Shown: positions 1 through 11,791 of the stretch, piece after piece
Layout: each line of letters opens with the position of its first letter
Numbering within the stretch: position 1 is the stretch's first letter
DNA from: Crossaster papposus
Taxonomy: Eukaryota > Echinodermata > Asteroidea > Velatida > Solasteridae
NCBI GenBank assembly: GCA_037893245.1
Contig: JBAIAA010000436.1
Coordinates: 682,001-746,000 of the forward strand
DNA length: 64,000 nt
Reading direction: 5' to 3'
Made by a program: the position numbers and the translations under genes
The notes under the pieces: model-generated
What the model was told of the DNA's origin: nothing
Database searches by the model: none
Seen by the model: only the letters and a program-made list of their open reading frames with translations

Positions 1-310
1 TTGCTTGAATTATTATGAATGAGTAGATTTGGGTGGTTGTATTTTATAGTAAATATCGTTTAACTAACCTGTCCAAAGTTTTACAATCATGGATGCCGAG
101 AAAAGCAGGAAAAAAAGGTTTTTTTCAACCGGCCTCGAGCAGTTATTCTTATGTTATCTTTGTTTTTTCGTGATCGCCGTCCGGCGATTGCAAATTTTTC
201 ATTTTTAGAATAATTACAGGATATCTAGGGCAATCATTTTGCTGGATGCCTACAATCAACATTTACTTTCAATATGAGTAAGATATTTCTTAATAATTCG
301 TAGTAAATAT
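1..310 (+). mobile_element. MITE family A copy, cut by the window edge
   Basis: This matches the interior of the element at 813-1202: the GGGTGGTTGTATTTTATAG block, the ATCGCCGTCCGGCGAT hairpin and the TTGCTGGATGCC block. The left terminal repeat is outside the window. The right end is lost where the 200-bp tandem duplication begins. It is non-coding and non-autonomous. Confidence 0.75.
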
Positions 311-704
311 TTTTGATATGGACCTTTGAACTTTTCATTCATTCAGTTTTGCGAGACATTATCAAAATGAAGTTCGGCCTGTATACTGTAAATGCGCAAC
401 TTCTTCTGGATCCCCCCCCCCCCCCCCCTTTGTAAATATTACCTGTCCTTCAATTTCGACCTTGCACTTGACCTTATCCAGAAGCCAGTGAACTTCGCTC
501 AGTAAACACATTTTGATATGGACCTTTGAACTTTTCATTCATTCAGTTTTGCGAGACATTATCAAAATGAAGTTCGGCCTGTATACTGTAAATGCGCAAC
601 TTCTTCTGGATCCCCCCCCCCCTTTGTAAATATTACCTGTCCTTCAATTTCGACCTTGCACTTGACCTTATCCAGAAGCCAGTGAACTTCGCTCAGTAAA
701 CACA
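311..704. repeat. Two-copy tandem duplication of about 200 bp
   Basis: Unit 1 (311-510, 200 bp) and unit 2 (511-704, 194 bp) appear identical except for the length of an internal poly-C tract, 17 versus 11. The units begin TTTTGATATGGACC and end CAGTAAACACA. Such near-identity points to a recent duplication (or, less likely, an assembly artefact at the C tract). No gene is visible in the unit. Confidence 0.9.
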
Positions 705-812
705 CTCACTTAGCCTGGGGGCTAGTTACCGTAGGTAAATGCCAGCACGTGCAGAGTCATTCCATTCCACACTGTGCACATAAATGTACCAGTCACTGTG
801 GATCCATTTGTC

Positions 813-1202
813 TTAAAGGTAGGATACACCATTGGTAATTGATTGACTTTTCATGAATGGGTGGATTTGGGGGGTTGTATTTTATAGTAAATATCGTTTA
901 ACTGACCTGTCCGAAGATTTACAATCATAGATGCTGAGAAAAGCAGGAAAAACGGTGTTTGTTTTCAACCGGTATCAGGCAGTGGTTCTTTATGTTCTGG
1001 GTTTTTTTGTGATCGCCTTTCGGCGATCGCGATTTAAACAAAATACAATTCAATTTTTCAAAACAATTACAGGATATCCAGCGCAATCCTTTTGCTGGAT
1101 GCGTACAATAATTTTTTTTACTTTCAAATAAGTAAGATATTTCTTAATAATTCGGTTACAGTACAGTATTTTGATACTGCAAATGGTGTATCCTACCTTT
1201 AA
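813..1202 (+). mobile_element. MITE family A, full copy (TTAA-flanked)
   Basis: Terminal inverted repeats start AGGTAGGATACACCATT and end AATGGTGTATCCTACCT, each flanked by TTAA. There is no transposase frame. The interior carries a short GC-rich hairpin (ATCGCC...GGCGAT). TTAA flanks are the target-site signature of piggyBac-type transposition, but the superfamily assignment is inference. Other copies or fragments lie at 1, 1577, 8575, 13170, 19838, 21890, 22549 and 39832. Confidence 0.85.
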
Positions 1203-1576
1203 ATTTTAGTGTCAATGACTTCGGAGTCTGTTTGAGTCTAGTACGACTTGTGTGGGTTGGGAGTGATTATGAAAAATGGCCTACTGCCATTTCTTTTCTT
1301 TTTTTGCACCTTTTACACTGCTGTCGACAATTAGGGAGTGCCGCCAACATAGGGCTGGATAGAGTTCTGGTATGAAAATACTTTATGCTCGTACCAACTC
1401 GGTTTCCCTTTGTTATTGTAAGACGGATAGGTGGTAGGATTGTGCCTTTAATGATACAAGCATGGAATTGTGAATACAGTCAGAATAAGTCATAAGAAAG
1501 ATATTTGACTACAAGGCAATTGCAGATTTGTTCTTTGACAACAAATCTGTAGGTAAACGTAGTATGTACATGTACA

Positions 1577-1887
1577 TTAAAGGTAGGATACACCAATTTG
1601 CAGATATCGAAACAATTTACTATCGAATTATTAAAAAATATCTTACTCATCTGAATAATTTAAACTAAATAATGATTCTAGGCATCCAGCAAAATGATTG
1701 CGCCGGACGGTGATCGCGAAAAAACACAAATAACATAAAAATAACTGCTCGACGCCGGTTGAAAACAAACACTGTTTTTCGTGGTTTTCTCTTGACAGGT
1801 TAGTTAAACGATATTTATTATAAAATACAACCCCCCCAAATCCACCCATTCATGATAATTCAAGCAATTACCAATGGTGTATCCTAC
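1577..1887 (-). mobile_element. MITE family A copy, inverted
   Basis: Starts TTAA-AGGTAGGATACACC and ends GGTGTATCCTAC in the opposite internal orientation to the copy at 813. The right-hand TTAA is missing because the end runs into TACATGTA sequence. The central hairpin is partly deleted. Non-coding. Confidence 0.85.
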
Positions 1888-3328
1888 ATGTACATGTACC
1901 ATTAACAAGCAATGTCATCTATTTTGAATATTTTGAAAATGTCTTGTTTTCTACCCATATTTCTTCAAAGGACAAATCTGCAATGGCCCTGTAGCCAAAT
2001 ATCTTTCTCACGACATACTCTGACCGTGTGCCAAATTTCATGCTTGTATCATCAAAGGCACAATTCCGTCAAATATCTCCCCTATCTGTACCACTATGTG
2101 CAATATTTCAAATATAAACATGTAATTAAAACATAGAATCTGTAAGGCAGATGATGACCCAAGCATGGCAGATAGACTAGCATGCACCTGATCATGTCCA
2201 TGATCATGTTCATGATCTGTCCCTTCAGTCATATAATTCTCCATTTCCCCAGCTTTCTCGATAACGGATCACGCTTAAGTTAACACTTGCACTAGCACCA
2301 GGCAAAAGGCTCTCTCGATCTCGCTTAAACCATAGAGCAACCGATGGGTATCTGGCCAGCTTATCGGGTGCACAAATGGACAGAAGATAATGGAAAGCTT
2401 GGGTACGGTGCACCTGTGACGGCGGAGCCAGGTGACTGATCGTTTTGATGTGCAGTATCCAAGTCGACGGTTCACGCTTCTCGGGCCATCAGGAAAAAAG
2501 TTCTTGTTTATTGTCACATGTCCGCACTTGCACTTCCTCAAATGTAAGTTGGGGCAAGCATTTTTATCGTACGAGTGCAGAAAAGTTGTTTTTGCATGGA
2601 GATAAATTGGAAATAAAATGTTATTCATTTATTATTTTCTTCAAAATGGCAGCATGCCAGAAGGACTAATTCGACCTGGAGTTTAGAGTCATGAATATCT
2701 TGGCAAACGGGTAAACTGTTCAACCTTTTTTTTTTTGCGAGTTCTGTTTTGGATAGTTGCTAAAGTACTTCAGCTTTAGATTTTGAACACCTTTGCTGCT
2801 TCAAAAGTTTAAAAAAAAAAAAAAAAAAAATCCGCACAAATAACAAATTTTCTATTCTACCTACACATGTACATGTAAATTAAAAGATGCAATCGCGCCC
2901 GCAGTATGCCCTACTTGACATTTTAAAGATAATCACTTTCCGCAACTGTCCACAACCTGCACACTGCCTGCATGCAATTATTTAGTAATCAGGAGTTGAC
3001 TAAAGCTTGCTCAGAATAAATCAAATAATCAGATAATTAACCACACTATAAGATTGGAACTGGAACTTAATCAATGGCCTATGAGAATTGAGTAATATTT
3101 TGTAGTACTGTACTGGGTACTGTGCCCCAAATGAATGCCTGGGACGTTGTTAAAACCGGTACGTGTAGTACGGTATGTAGGCCTACATGTACTTTTGACA
3201 ATTTAAATTTTGAGCTCAAGAGTTGAACTTTTAGAGAGACAACCGTTAACTAGACATGTGTTTGTGGACGAACACAGAGCTGTTTCGAGTGTCTAAAATT
3301 ACTTTCAATATGTGTGTGGTGGTCTTTT

Positions 3329-3643
3329 GTGTGTGCCAAGTCTCAAGTCGATCAGATTTACTAAAGTCTCAAGTCGATCAGATTTACTAAAGTGTCAAAG
3401 GCAATAGTCTAAAGAAAAACGTGTACAAAACCTATGGGGAAAAATTGAACCTTGAACCTTTAACGTGACGCCCCGTGACCTTGAATGACGTAATCGTGCC
3501 GAATTTATTCCAGGACCGTCTGTGGATGTTGGTCTAAGTGTGTGCCAAGTCTCAAGTCAATCGGATTTACTACAGTGTCAAAGTCAATAGTCTAAAGAAA
3601 AACGTGTACAAAACCTATGGGGGAAAAATTAAACCTTTAACGT
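3329..3643 (+). repeat. Duplicated block of about 110 bp with an internal 28-bp repeat
   Basis: The block GTGTGCCAAGTCTCAAGTC ... AACCTATGGGG occurs at about 3332-3450 and again at about 3540-3632 with several substitutions. Inside the first copy the segment TCTCAAGTCGATCAGATTTA is itself tandemly duplicated. No coding signal is seen. Confidence 0.7.
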
Positions 3644-3674
3644 GTCATAACCATATTATATTCAAATATTTTAT

Positions 3675-3850
3675 AAAACTGTAAGCACACAAATGTGCTT
3701 AGCATGAACATTTTTCCTTGGGGGAAAAACAGGTTTACAATTAAATTTGTTGGTGATGTTTATTATTTGTGACTAATATTCAGCTAGTTTTTGCTTAGCA
3801 TGAAAAACACATGGTGTTTTGGCTGGTAACCTGTTTTTACTGAGCAAATG
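3675..3850 (+). mobile_element. MITE family B, degraded copy
   Basis: The interior resembles the GGGGCCAATTTC family: GTGCTTAGCATGAA, then TTTTTGCTTAGCATGAAAAA, then GGCTGGTAACCTG. The terminal GGGGCCAATTTC ends are missing. Intact relatives are at 16920, 20382, 44144 and 48961. Confidence 0.65.
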
Positions 3851-3854
3851 TTTC

Positions 3855-4720
3855 AAATGTGGAGGATTTTTGAGGATTGAGGCTGAATGGGGTTTTCAAA
3901 AAATGAGGATTTTGGAGGAATGAGGCTGAATGGGGTTTTCAAAAAATCATAATGAGGATTTTGAAGGATTGACTTTTTTCAATCCCCAGAATCCTCATTG
4001 CAGTTTTGGAAGATTAAAAAAAATTAGAATTTTGAAGAATTGAGGCACATGATGTTGTTTCAAGTGTGGAGGATTTTTAAGGATTGAGGCTAGATGGGGT
4101 TTTTAAAAAATGAGGTTTAAAAAAAAAAAAAGGGGATTTTGGAGGATTGAGGATGGTTGCTAGCAAAAAGGGCCTAGAGGGTTAGGGTTAAGGGCACTTG
4201 GAAGTTAATGCATCGGAAGACTTTACAGGATTAGAGGGCATTTGTTTTTTTGCCACTGGAGGATAATGTAGGATCCTGGTCCAAGGCCTAAACTAATGCT
4301 GGATGATTTTGCAGGATTGAGGTTGTTACTTTGTACCTTCACACTGCTCATGCTGTATGCACACTCTCCATAGAGCTTCAGTCAAGGTGTAAGTTTTGTG
4401 TCAAGGGTAGGAAACATTTGCATACCAAGGGTCATGTGTGCAGACCCTTGTTGTAATAGGGCACTTAGCAGCTGTTTGTTCCATGTTTGGCTGCTTTATA
4501 GCTCAATGGTAAACACACTGCAGGATTTTGCAGGATTCGGGCAGTGGTCACCAGTAATAAATATTGGAGGATTTTGCAGGATTCGGGCAGTGGTCACCAG
4601 TGGTCACCAGTTACAAATATTAGAGGATTTTGAAGGATTCAGGTTACATGAGTTTTAACACTTTAGAATTGGGGGAATTTGCAGGATTCAGGTTATATGT
4701 AAGAATTATGGGATAAGGAG
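3855..4720 (+). repeat. GGATTTTGCAGGATT-type dispersed minisatellite
   Basis: Degenerate units of the form GAGGATTTTGNAGGATTNAGG recur through this stretch, with spacers of 30 to 80 bp. The motif GGGTTAGGGTTAAGGG occurs inside at about 4189. The right part, about 4560-4720, is clearly related to 48640-48776, where the same units lie inside an element with TTAACCCTAACC ends. This is therefore probably one or more decayed members of that family. Confidence 0.65.
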
Positions 4721-5147
4721 TTTGGTTTAATAACACAAATGGTGTATACTACCAAAATAAAAAAAATAAAATTGTGATGGAATAAAAGATTGTTTGATCA
4801 AGGGTTTAACCAAACAAAATGTAATAACAGTTGTGCTCAGTCTGCTTGACACCTGCCTCTAGGAGGGATCCGATCCCCAGTGCAGTGTCAATACTTAAAG
4901 TCCCAGGGTACTTTTTTTGTAATTCAAACTTAATTTACAATGTATGTTTGTTGTACATGTACATGTATACTGTATGTACTGGTAAGTTGCTGAGATCTTT
5001 TTTCAGCAAAATCCAGCCTTTTGAAAAAAGAAAAACAAATCACTCACAATATGGCTGATGTCCACTCTTGCAATTTTGTTTAAGTTATGGATACTTGATG
5101 TCACCTTGAGCCCTAGAAACCCATTAATATTCTCTCCTTGTCTCTCC

Positions 5148-5196
5148 ACCCACCCCCCCCCCTCCCCAATATCTATCTCCCCCCCCCCCCCCCCAT
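5148..5196 (+). repeat. Polypyrimidine / poly-C tract
   Basis: Two C-rich runs separated by TCCCCAATATCTATCT. Simple sequence only. Confidence 0.8.
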
Positions 5197-5490
5197 CTTC
5201 ACCTCTCAGGGGAGGCTGAGCTCATAATCACCATAATACATCAGTGATTAAAAGTGACCCTGGGACTTGGACAGTGACCATCTGCAGTGATGACCAGATG
5301 ACCAGTGGCTTAATGGTCAGAGATTGAACAAGCCTTGAACTGTCTGGAATATGAGCTCATCTTCATATTTTTGTATATTTTGAAGAAAGAAAATTGTGTT
5401 ACAAAAGCCAGTGGTCAGAGGCACTAACTGAAAAGCATACATGTACATTGTATCTTGACGTCTTTCATAGGGGTGTTTTTGTTTATTGGT

Positions 5491-5774
5491 TTTTATTTAT
5501 TTATTTATTTATTTATTTACAACCATCTTTAATGAGGGTAACCCATCCAGCAGAAGCTGATCATTTAGGGCCCTCAGTTGAGAGAAGACAATGAGAAGAA
5601 GGTACTGTTTTAGAGGTGGGAGGAAAACCCCAGAAGAATATCCTGGGGAAAACCCACGGAGTCAGGCAGGGACTGAAAACCCAGTCCACATATTGGCCCA
5701 TGGCCCAGGCGGGGTTCGAACCCGGGTCATAGTGGTGGAAGGCGAGGAAAGAACCGCTACGCCAACCTGACTCC
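5491..5774 (-). mobile_element. tRNA-derived SINE
   Basis: Read on the - strand, the 5' head carries a pol III A-box-like TGGCGTAGCGG and a B box GGTTCGAACCC about 40 bp further on, as in tRNA genes. A body containing GGGGTTTTCCTCCC follows, and the 3' tail is an (AAAT)n run (5491-5518 on +). The acceptor-stem and anticodon folding of a true tRNA is absent, so this is a retroposon and not a tRNA gene. Its body shares short blocks (GGAGGAAAACC and an ACCC run on +) with the SINEs at 36388 and 45853. Confidence 0.8.
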
Positions 5775-6920
5775 CTTTTTTGCAGCACTTTTGCTGCTTC
5801 AAATGATAAAAATGCACAACTGACAAATGGTCCTATATATTTTTAAAATTTTAAATGTAAAATCTACTTCGAAACAGTATGTTTTTTTGTTGTTTTTTTT
5901 TTGTTTTTTTTTGGGGGGGATATTTGGTGATGTAGTCAAAACATATTGTTACAACATCTTCATGAAGATATCTCACTGTGATGGTCCGTGTGAAGGCGCA
6001 GGTAATGAACGGCTTGTAAAAAAATCCTGATGATTGTCATTAGCACTAGCAGAGCGCAATTCATTAGAAGAAGTACCAAACCTCATCTTAGCAGCCGAGT
6101 TGCCATCAGGGCAGTGCACCCAAGTCTTTCTTATCTTGTTCCTTGTTTTCTTACTAATGTGCACCTCTCCTGGTTATCTGTTTTTTCATTCCTATCTTGT
6201 GCGAGTCGGTCAATGAAATGGCACCCTATCTCTCAGTCTTATCCACTCTTTACTGCGGTCGGTTGTGGGCCCCGTGGTTTGGAGTGCTTCTCTGTTTTTA
6301 GCTTCAGCTGAGACAAGCGAAGAATAGAATCGTCTTGATCTGTCTGAAGACATGAGGCATTATCTTTCTTGTGACTACTTGTCCTCTGATGAGCAACTAT
6401 CTATCCTTTTTTGTTCTGTTTTTTTTAGCAATTAAGATTAATCAAAAACAAACGACCAAATTATTATGAAAAAAACTTTACTTTACTTTACTTTACTGTA
6501 GGTACAACAGTCTCCAGCATCTTGTGAATTTATGGCACCTGATGTGCAGTCGGTTTTTTTTGGGAAAAGGGGAATTTTTGTTAAGCTTCCAACAATGGTT
6601 GGTCGACCATTATTGGAAAAAATATCTTACTTTAGTCAGTCCATTTAATTTCCTGTACACTGTTGTCGCTCAAAGGTTTTCGAGTACAACTGCACAGTAT
6701 AAAGGGTACTTTGGAAAAATGGACAGGATATTTTTTTGATTTTTTTTAGTGGGAGTACAGGGTTTAAGGTTCTTACACTTGTAAAATGTGAGTAACGGAC
6801 ACATTGTGAAGTTAGTTACAAAAAATGCACACACATGTGAATATTTGTATTAGTGATTTTAATTTAATTGTTTGAAATTAATTTAATTGTTTAATAATGT
6901 TGAAATCTACATGTAGATAT

Positions 6921-7352
6921 CATATGTGACCTGTTCCAACGAAACCCGGACAAAGTCGCACAATGTGTTTTGTCACAATGTACTTCTGAAGTCATTTCGG
7001 GATGGATTTTACCATTTTGAGGTTTTAGGATTTCCTAAGTCACTCACTATTAATCTACAATCTCCTCAAATTTGAACAAAATCCGTCTACCAGAAGTGTG
7101 TTTTTTGTCATTTTTGTGAAACATTTGTGTATAGAAATAATACGCTTTTCTGAACTTCAAAGCTGTTTATCTCATAATTAGGTTGTCAGGGTTTTATCAC
7201 TAAATCCAGACCCCAGGGAAGATAGGGTGGGGGGTACATATGTAAATGATACATCCTTTTAAAGCTGAGAACCTAGAGAATTTGAAAAAAGCAAAATCTG
7301 AAAAACTAAAAAGTCGACTTTGTCTGGGTTTCGTTGGAACAGGTCACATATG
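6921..7352. mobile_element. MITE family C (ATATGTGACC ends)
   Basis: Terminal inverted repeats of about 38 bp with one mismatch: left CATATGTGACCTGTTCC then AACGAAACCCGGACAAAG, right the reverse complement. About 430 bp, without a coding frame. A diverged second copy is at 21403-21853, whose interior (TTATCTCATAATTA block) is in the opposite orientation. The ATAT at both ends could be a target duplication. Confidence 0.88.
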
Positions 7353-8032
7353 CTTTTTTGATGTTTGCAAATCTTACCACTAAGTGTAAGGACTAAACCT
7401 TGGTTCGGAAAGGGGAGTTTAACGCTAGTGTATACTGGGGATTATTACACTAATGGGTCCTGAAAACCACTCCAAAAGCCCGCGAAAGTTGACTTTTCTG
7501 TTTTTTGTCCTCCACAGTCCTATTTTGTTCTTTAAAAAAAATATTGATCCTACTTTTGTCCTACTTCTTCAACTGCATCTGCTTGAAAGCCTGTAATTAT
7601 ACCCACAAGACGAAGAAAGAAACACAGAATAGCTTTCAAGGTAATCTAGCTTACAATAGACAATACTGCCTTAATCCTCACAAACAAACCAGTTTGATGG
7701 ATGTTGTCAAGCATCTGTGTAAACTCCCAATGAGAAGCCATTTTTATGAGAACAATAAACAGTTTTTTTGCTATCCTGATTTCGGTGATTACATTTGAGT
7801 ATGTTTTACAATAAAATGCATTTCTTTTGGGGGCTAGGATGTATGTAATGGGAAAATATGAACCCCAAAATGTATTAAATTGACCAATAATCTGTGAGAT
7901 AAAATGTCCCCCTTTTTTCAAATGGTACAGGCTAGTGTCCTCTGACCATGGTCATTTTGTTTGGTTCTTAGCAGGACTTTTGTAATTAACACCACCAATC
8001 CAGGGGTGCAATACAAATAGAGGGCTGTGCCT

Positions 8033-8350
8033 ATTGGCCGACCGGCCTTGAGGTGTAAAGTAGCTCAATAGCCATTGGCTGAAGGTCTTTTTAAAATGCT
8101 GACAGTGCAGTGCTGTTTTTGTCCCAGCTTTGAGTCCCTATGCAGTGGTATGGCTGCATGCCCATTGGCCATTGATAAATGGATTGGGTGTGTGCACTTT
8201 GTTCATTGGCTAGGTGGCCTTGGTGGGGCATGCAAATGAGCCAGCCAAGTAGCCAATGATTGGCCGGCCAAGTAGCCAATGGTTGGCCGGCCTTGCACTG
8301 TATGCTAATGAGATGCTTGCCTATTGGCAGGATGGCCTTGTGTCCAGCAG
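8033..8350. repeat. Cluster of degenerate CCAAT/ATTGGCCGGCC motifs
   Basis: CCATTGGC-, ATTGGCC- and GGCCGGCC-like words recur many times on both strands; two exact GGCCGGCC octamers lie at 8262-8269 and 8285-8292. It looks like an irregular tandem repeat. The motif resembles CCAAT boxes, but no promoter or exon is evident nearby. Confidence 0.5.
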
Positions 8351-8574
8351 CCAGCAGGTGACTAATGCAGTGACCAGACAGAGCAAGGACACAGGCTGGA
8401 CAAGCCAGTCTGGCCAAGTATAATTTTACATTGGTCATGTATATTAATTACTGAAGTAAAAAGATATGTGTTTTCAGGTGGCTGGATTATATTTTTGGGT
8501 GTATAATTACAAATCTTATTGAAGAAAACCTTATTACACATACTGGTATCATACTGTATGCTTGAGCCCACCTT

Positions 8575-8712
8575 TTAGTGAACCCTTTATTGGAAAAATT
8601 ACAGAATATCTAGCGCAATAATTTTGCTGGATGCCTACATTCATTATTTACTTTTATATAATATGAATACAAAATATTTCTTAATAATTCGGTAGTAACA
8701 ATTTTCGATATA
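8575..8712 (+). mobile_element. MITE family A, right-hand fragment
   Basis: Contains the family A right-side blocks TACAGAATATCTAGCGCAA, TTTTGCTGGATGCCTAC and TTCTTAATAATTCGGTAGTA. The terminal repeat and the left two thirds are missing. Confidence 0.7.
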
Positions 8713-9894
8713 TATGCGAATGGTTCAATTCGTATGAATAAAATAAAGTTTTACTGCTTAGCATTTTCTGGCTGAAATAGTAGTAAATGCTTGTTACTTT
8801 CAATTGATTGCACAGCCGAATGGTTTAGAACAATAGTCTATATTGTACGTACGGCCACACACGCGCACATATTCACACTGACGGGTGTTTGAATGAAATC
8901 GGAACCTTAAGTTGCTGCTTTGCAGCCATGCTTTCCCTTTCTATCCCCAGAATGTTGCAAGAAATGATCGGCCATCTACGTCTCATTTCTTTACCCAAAC
9001 CCGGTACAACTGCTTGTATTTTGATCCTAGACACTCCATCTTCTATGTTCATACCTAACCACATATAAAAGCTCCTATTTTGCATATTAGTTTTTGCTTC
9101 TTCTTTTTTTTCAAGGTAGCCCCGACCCATCATTGAAAAATGATGAGTAAATACTGCAAATCTGAAGCATTTACTCATTTTTATTCATGCCAAGTGGAGC
9201 AAATACTAATAATCTAGAAAATGCTGGAAAGTAAAAAGTAAATATTTTTAGTCTTTAGCAAATACTTTCTATTATACGTTTTTGCTTCATTTTTATTTAT
9301 ACAGATGCTAGTAAAAGCTTGAAAATTGGTAGTAAAAGCAAATGCAAATCATTTATCCCATTGTTCTGATACACTGGTCTTCTCCATATGTCTCAAGTTG
9401 CCATAGAAACCACAAACTATTATTATTATTATTATTATTTATTTTACTCCACTTCAATTAGGTAAAAATTACAAATAGTTAAATTAAGAACAAATATATA
9501 AAACTATCAAAAAGCGAAGAAGGCAATGCCTTCCTATTTATAACCAAAAGGTTCAGCATGACCAAATGGGGTTTCTTTGGTCTCTTCCAACACCCTAGTT
9601 GACCAAACCAACAGCATTTGACCCAGTCAAACAACCAATGTCATTGCCCCCTTTGTAATCAACAGCCAACCTTCATTCTGTTAGTTAAATCCCTTATCAA
9701 AGATTATCGATTAAAGTTTCAAGGGAAGATCAGAATGGTGAACAAAATCCTTGGTGGGAGAAAAACAAAATGGTCAAGGTCCTAAATCTATAAAAAAAAA
9801 AACTATTATTTTTGTGAATTTTTTTATGTACTCTCCAGTAACCTGGAATGAAGGACTTGAGTTGACCCGGTCAGGAGGCCAAGGTTAACAAATG

Positions 9895-10034
9895 GACTGA
9901 TCCAGGCCCACCACCTCCTCCCCCACTCCTTCCCTCCCGACTCCCTCCCCAACCCCCACCCCCTCCCCCTCCCCCACCCCCACCCCCACCCCCTCCCCCA
10001 CCCCCACCCCCTCCCCATCCCTACCCCCACCCCT
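9895..10034 (+). repeat. C-rich microsatellite (CCCCCACCCC / CCCTCC)
   Basis: About 140 bp of nearly pure CCCCCACCCCCTCCCC runs. The - strand reads as a Gly/Trp/Arg-rich open frame, which is only a product of the repeat. The G-rich strand could form quadruplexes. Confidence 0.85.
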
Positions 10035-11549
10035 TAACAAAAAAAACAAAACAAAAAATACATGTACCAGGGAGTATAAATAAACAAAATTGTGTGGGGA
10101 ACAATGTTTGTTTGTTTTTGATAACCCAAAACGAAAAAGGATTAGGGGGATGGTTATGCCAAAGTGCCAACCAAATTCCTTGAAGAAATTGGCAAAGCCT
10201 AGAAACAGTTTGGGGCGGTACCAGGGCTAAATGGTTTATCAACTCCATGAAACAGAACATTGTTCTGGGCTGTTCTTTGGTATAAGTGCATTATCATGAA
10301 TTCGCCAGGTGGAAGCATTTTCAGCTGAACTTCAGCAGCTGGTCAGAAAAAGTTGACCTGGCCATAATTGAGACAATCCTGGCATGCTGATAGGTACAGG
10401 GTATGTGTGATAGGTCAGGGACAACTTGTGTCAAGTCCTTCTGGGAGATTAATGAATTATATTTATAATGAGGGTCACTGTTTCTCTTCAGCTGGCCAAA
10501 CCCCCAACAACTAGAGAAAATGCCAGTGGTTTATATTTTTTTACGCTTTTTTGACATGCAAATTTTTTTTCTCTAAATAAAATTGTTAAGGTCTTTTTCA
10601 TTAAATTGTAACCATTTGAAGAAAATCAACAGGACCCTTTTTAGGGTAATTGAAAAACAAAATTTGCACTAAGCATACTGTACTGTATTTCTGATGCTAC
10701 ATACATGTAGTGATAGCTTCAAAGATAAATTCATATTAACTCTAATCCATTCCAAAAATCCACAGAGGTTTTGGAGGATTTGGTAGGATTGCAAAAGCTA
10801 CATGTACGTATAAGGCCACTATACATGTATGTAGTTTGTAATTCATAATGTGCCCGGTTGTCGATTCAGTCAATTCAAGTCGCGGGAATATTAATGAAGG
10901 GAATTAATATGTGCTTGGCCGGTTTTTAAACAAGTCTGTTCAGAACAGGCTAGGGGCCTAGTCGCAGATAATAATTCATAACACCTTTTGGTCAAAATGT
11001 CAGCAAGTCAAACCTTTTACCTCTTGTTTTGTAAAATAGACCTCTTGACATTTCTATGGTATACTGATAACTCGCGTGCGTATTGCTAAAAAAAACTCCT
11101 TTAAAAACACTTTTAATGGAGATTGGTGCATACATGTACCGGTGTGTACCGGTAGTACGCATTTTGCCACGGGATGTGATTTACCACCCACGTTATTTCT
11201 GAGAAATTTTGAATTTATAAATTTTGATGTACACGTAGGAATGGGTACCGGTACTTGCAGTTGTAATAATTAAAATTTTCTTCTGTACATGTATGTCTGT
11301 ATCAGAATAACAAATATTTAAGTTTGATTTTGTAGGATTCAGTGACTTTAAAAGCTCCTCAATTTGTATGCCTTCAGGGTGAGTAAACAAAAAGTGACCT
11401 GAATTAATTATTTGTAACCCTAACAGTCTTGAATCCTCCAAACCTATTAGTTTCCACACAGCCTAGAAAGTTAACTTTTAGTGTGGTGAAAGTGTTGATG
11501 TTTCATTGTTTGTAAGGGGTATTTATCAGTGAATTTTGTGACCTTTGTA

Positions 11550-11791
11550 TTAACCAGTTCGCGCCGGGATTATTTTAACATCACCGAGCCGAGGGGCGGG
11601 ATTATTTTTAACGAAACTCGATTCGAAGCGGGTTCAGGCCGATAGTGCCGGGAAGCACACCCACGCATTTCCGGCCTTGCTCGCTGCTGACAGACACTTC
11701 CGAACTTGAACTTGGCGTGTTTATGCGTCATCCGTTTTGAATTTGGGGAAAACTTTGCGTTTATATACGTCATCCGGCGCGAACTGGTTAA
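11550..11791 (+). mobile_element. MITE family D (TTAA-CCAGTTCGCG ends)
   Basis: Ends TTAACCAGTTCGCGCCGG and CCGGCGCGAACTGGTTAA are inverted repeats flanked by, or including, TTAA. About 240 bp, GC-rich and non-coding, with internal TTTCCGGCCTTGCTCG and CGTCATCCG blocks. Sister copies are at 55144-55382 (inverted) and 62701-62955. The TTAA ends suggest piggyBac-type mobilisation (inference). Confidence 0.9.

Noticed and set aside
8873-9178. 101-codon - strand frame resembling a retroelement protein at first sight
   Set aside because: No reverse-transcriptase or other motif could be identified; composition is ordinary.
9824-10030. Gly/Trp/Arg-rich frame on the - strand
   Set aside because: It is an artefact of the C-rich microsatellite.
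11362-11380. GTGAGT donor after TTCAGG as the end of the missing GTPase N-terminal exon
   Set aside because: The preceding sequence has no convincing coding character or homology in the required phase.
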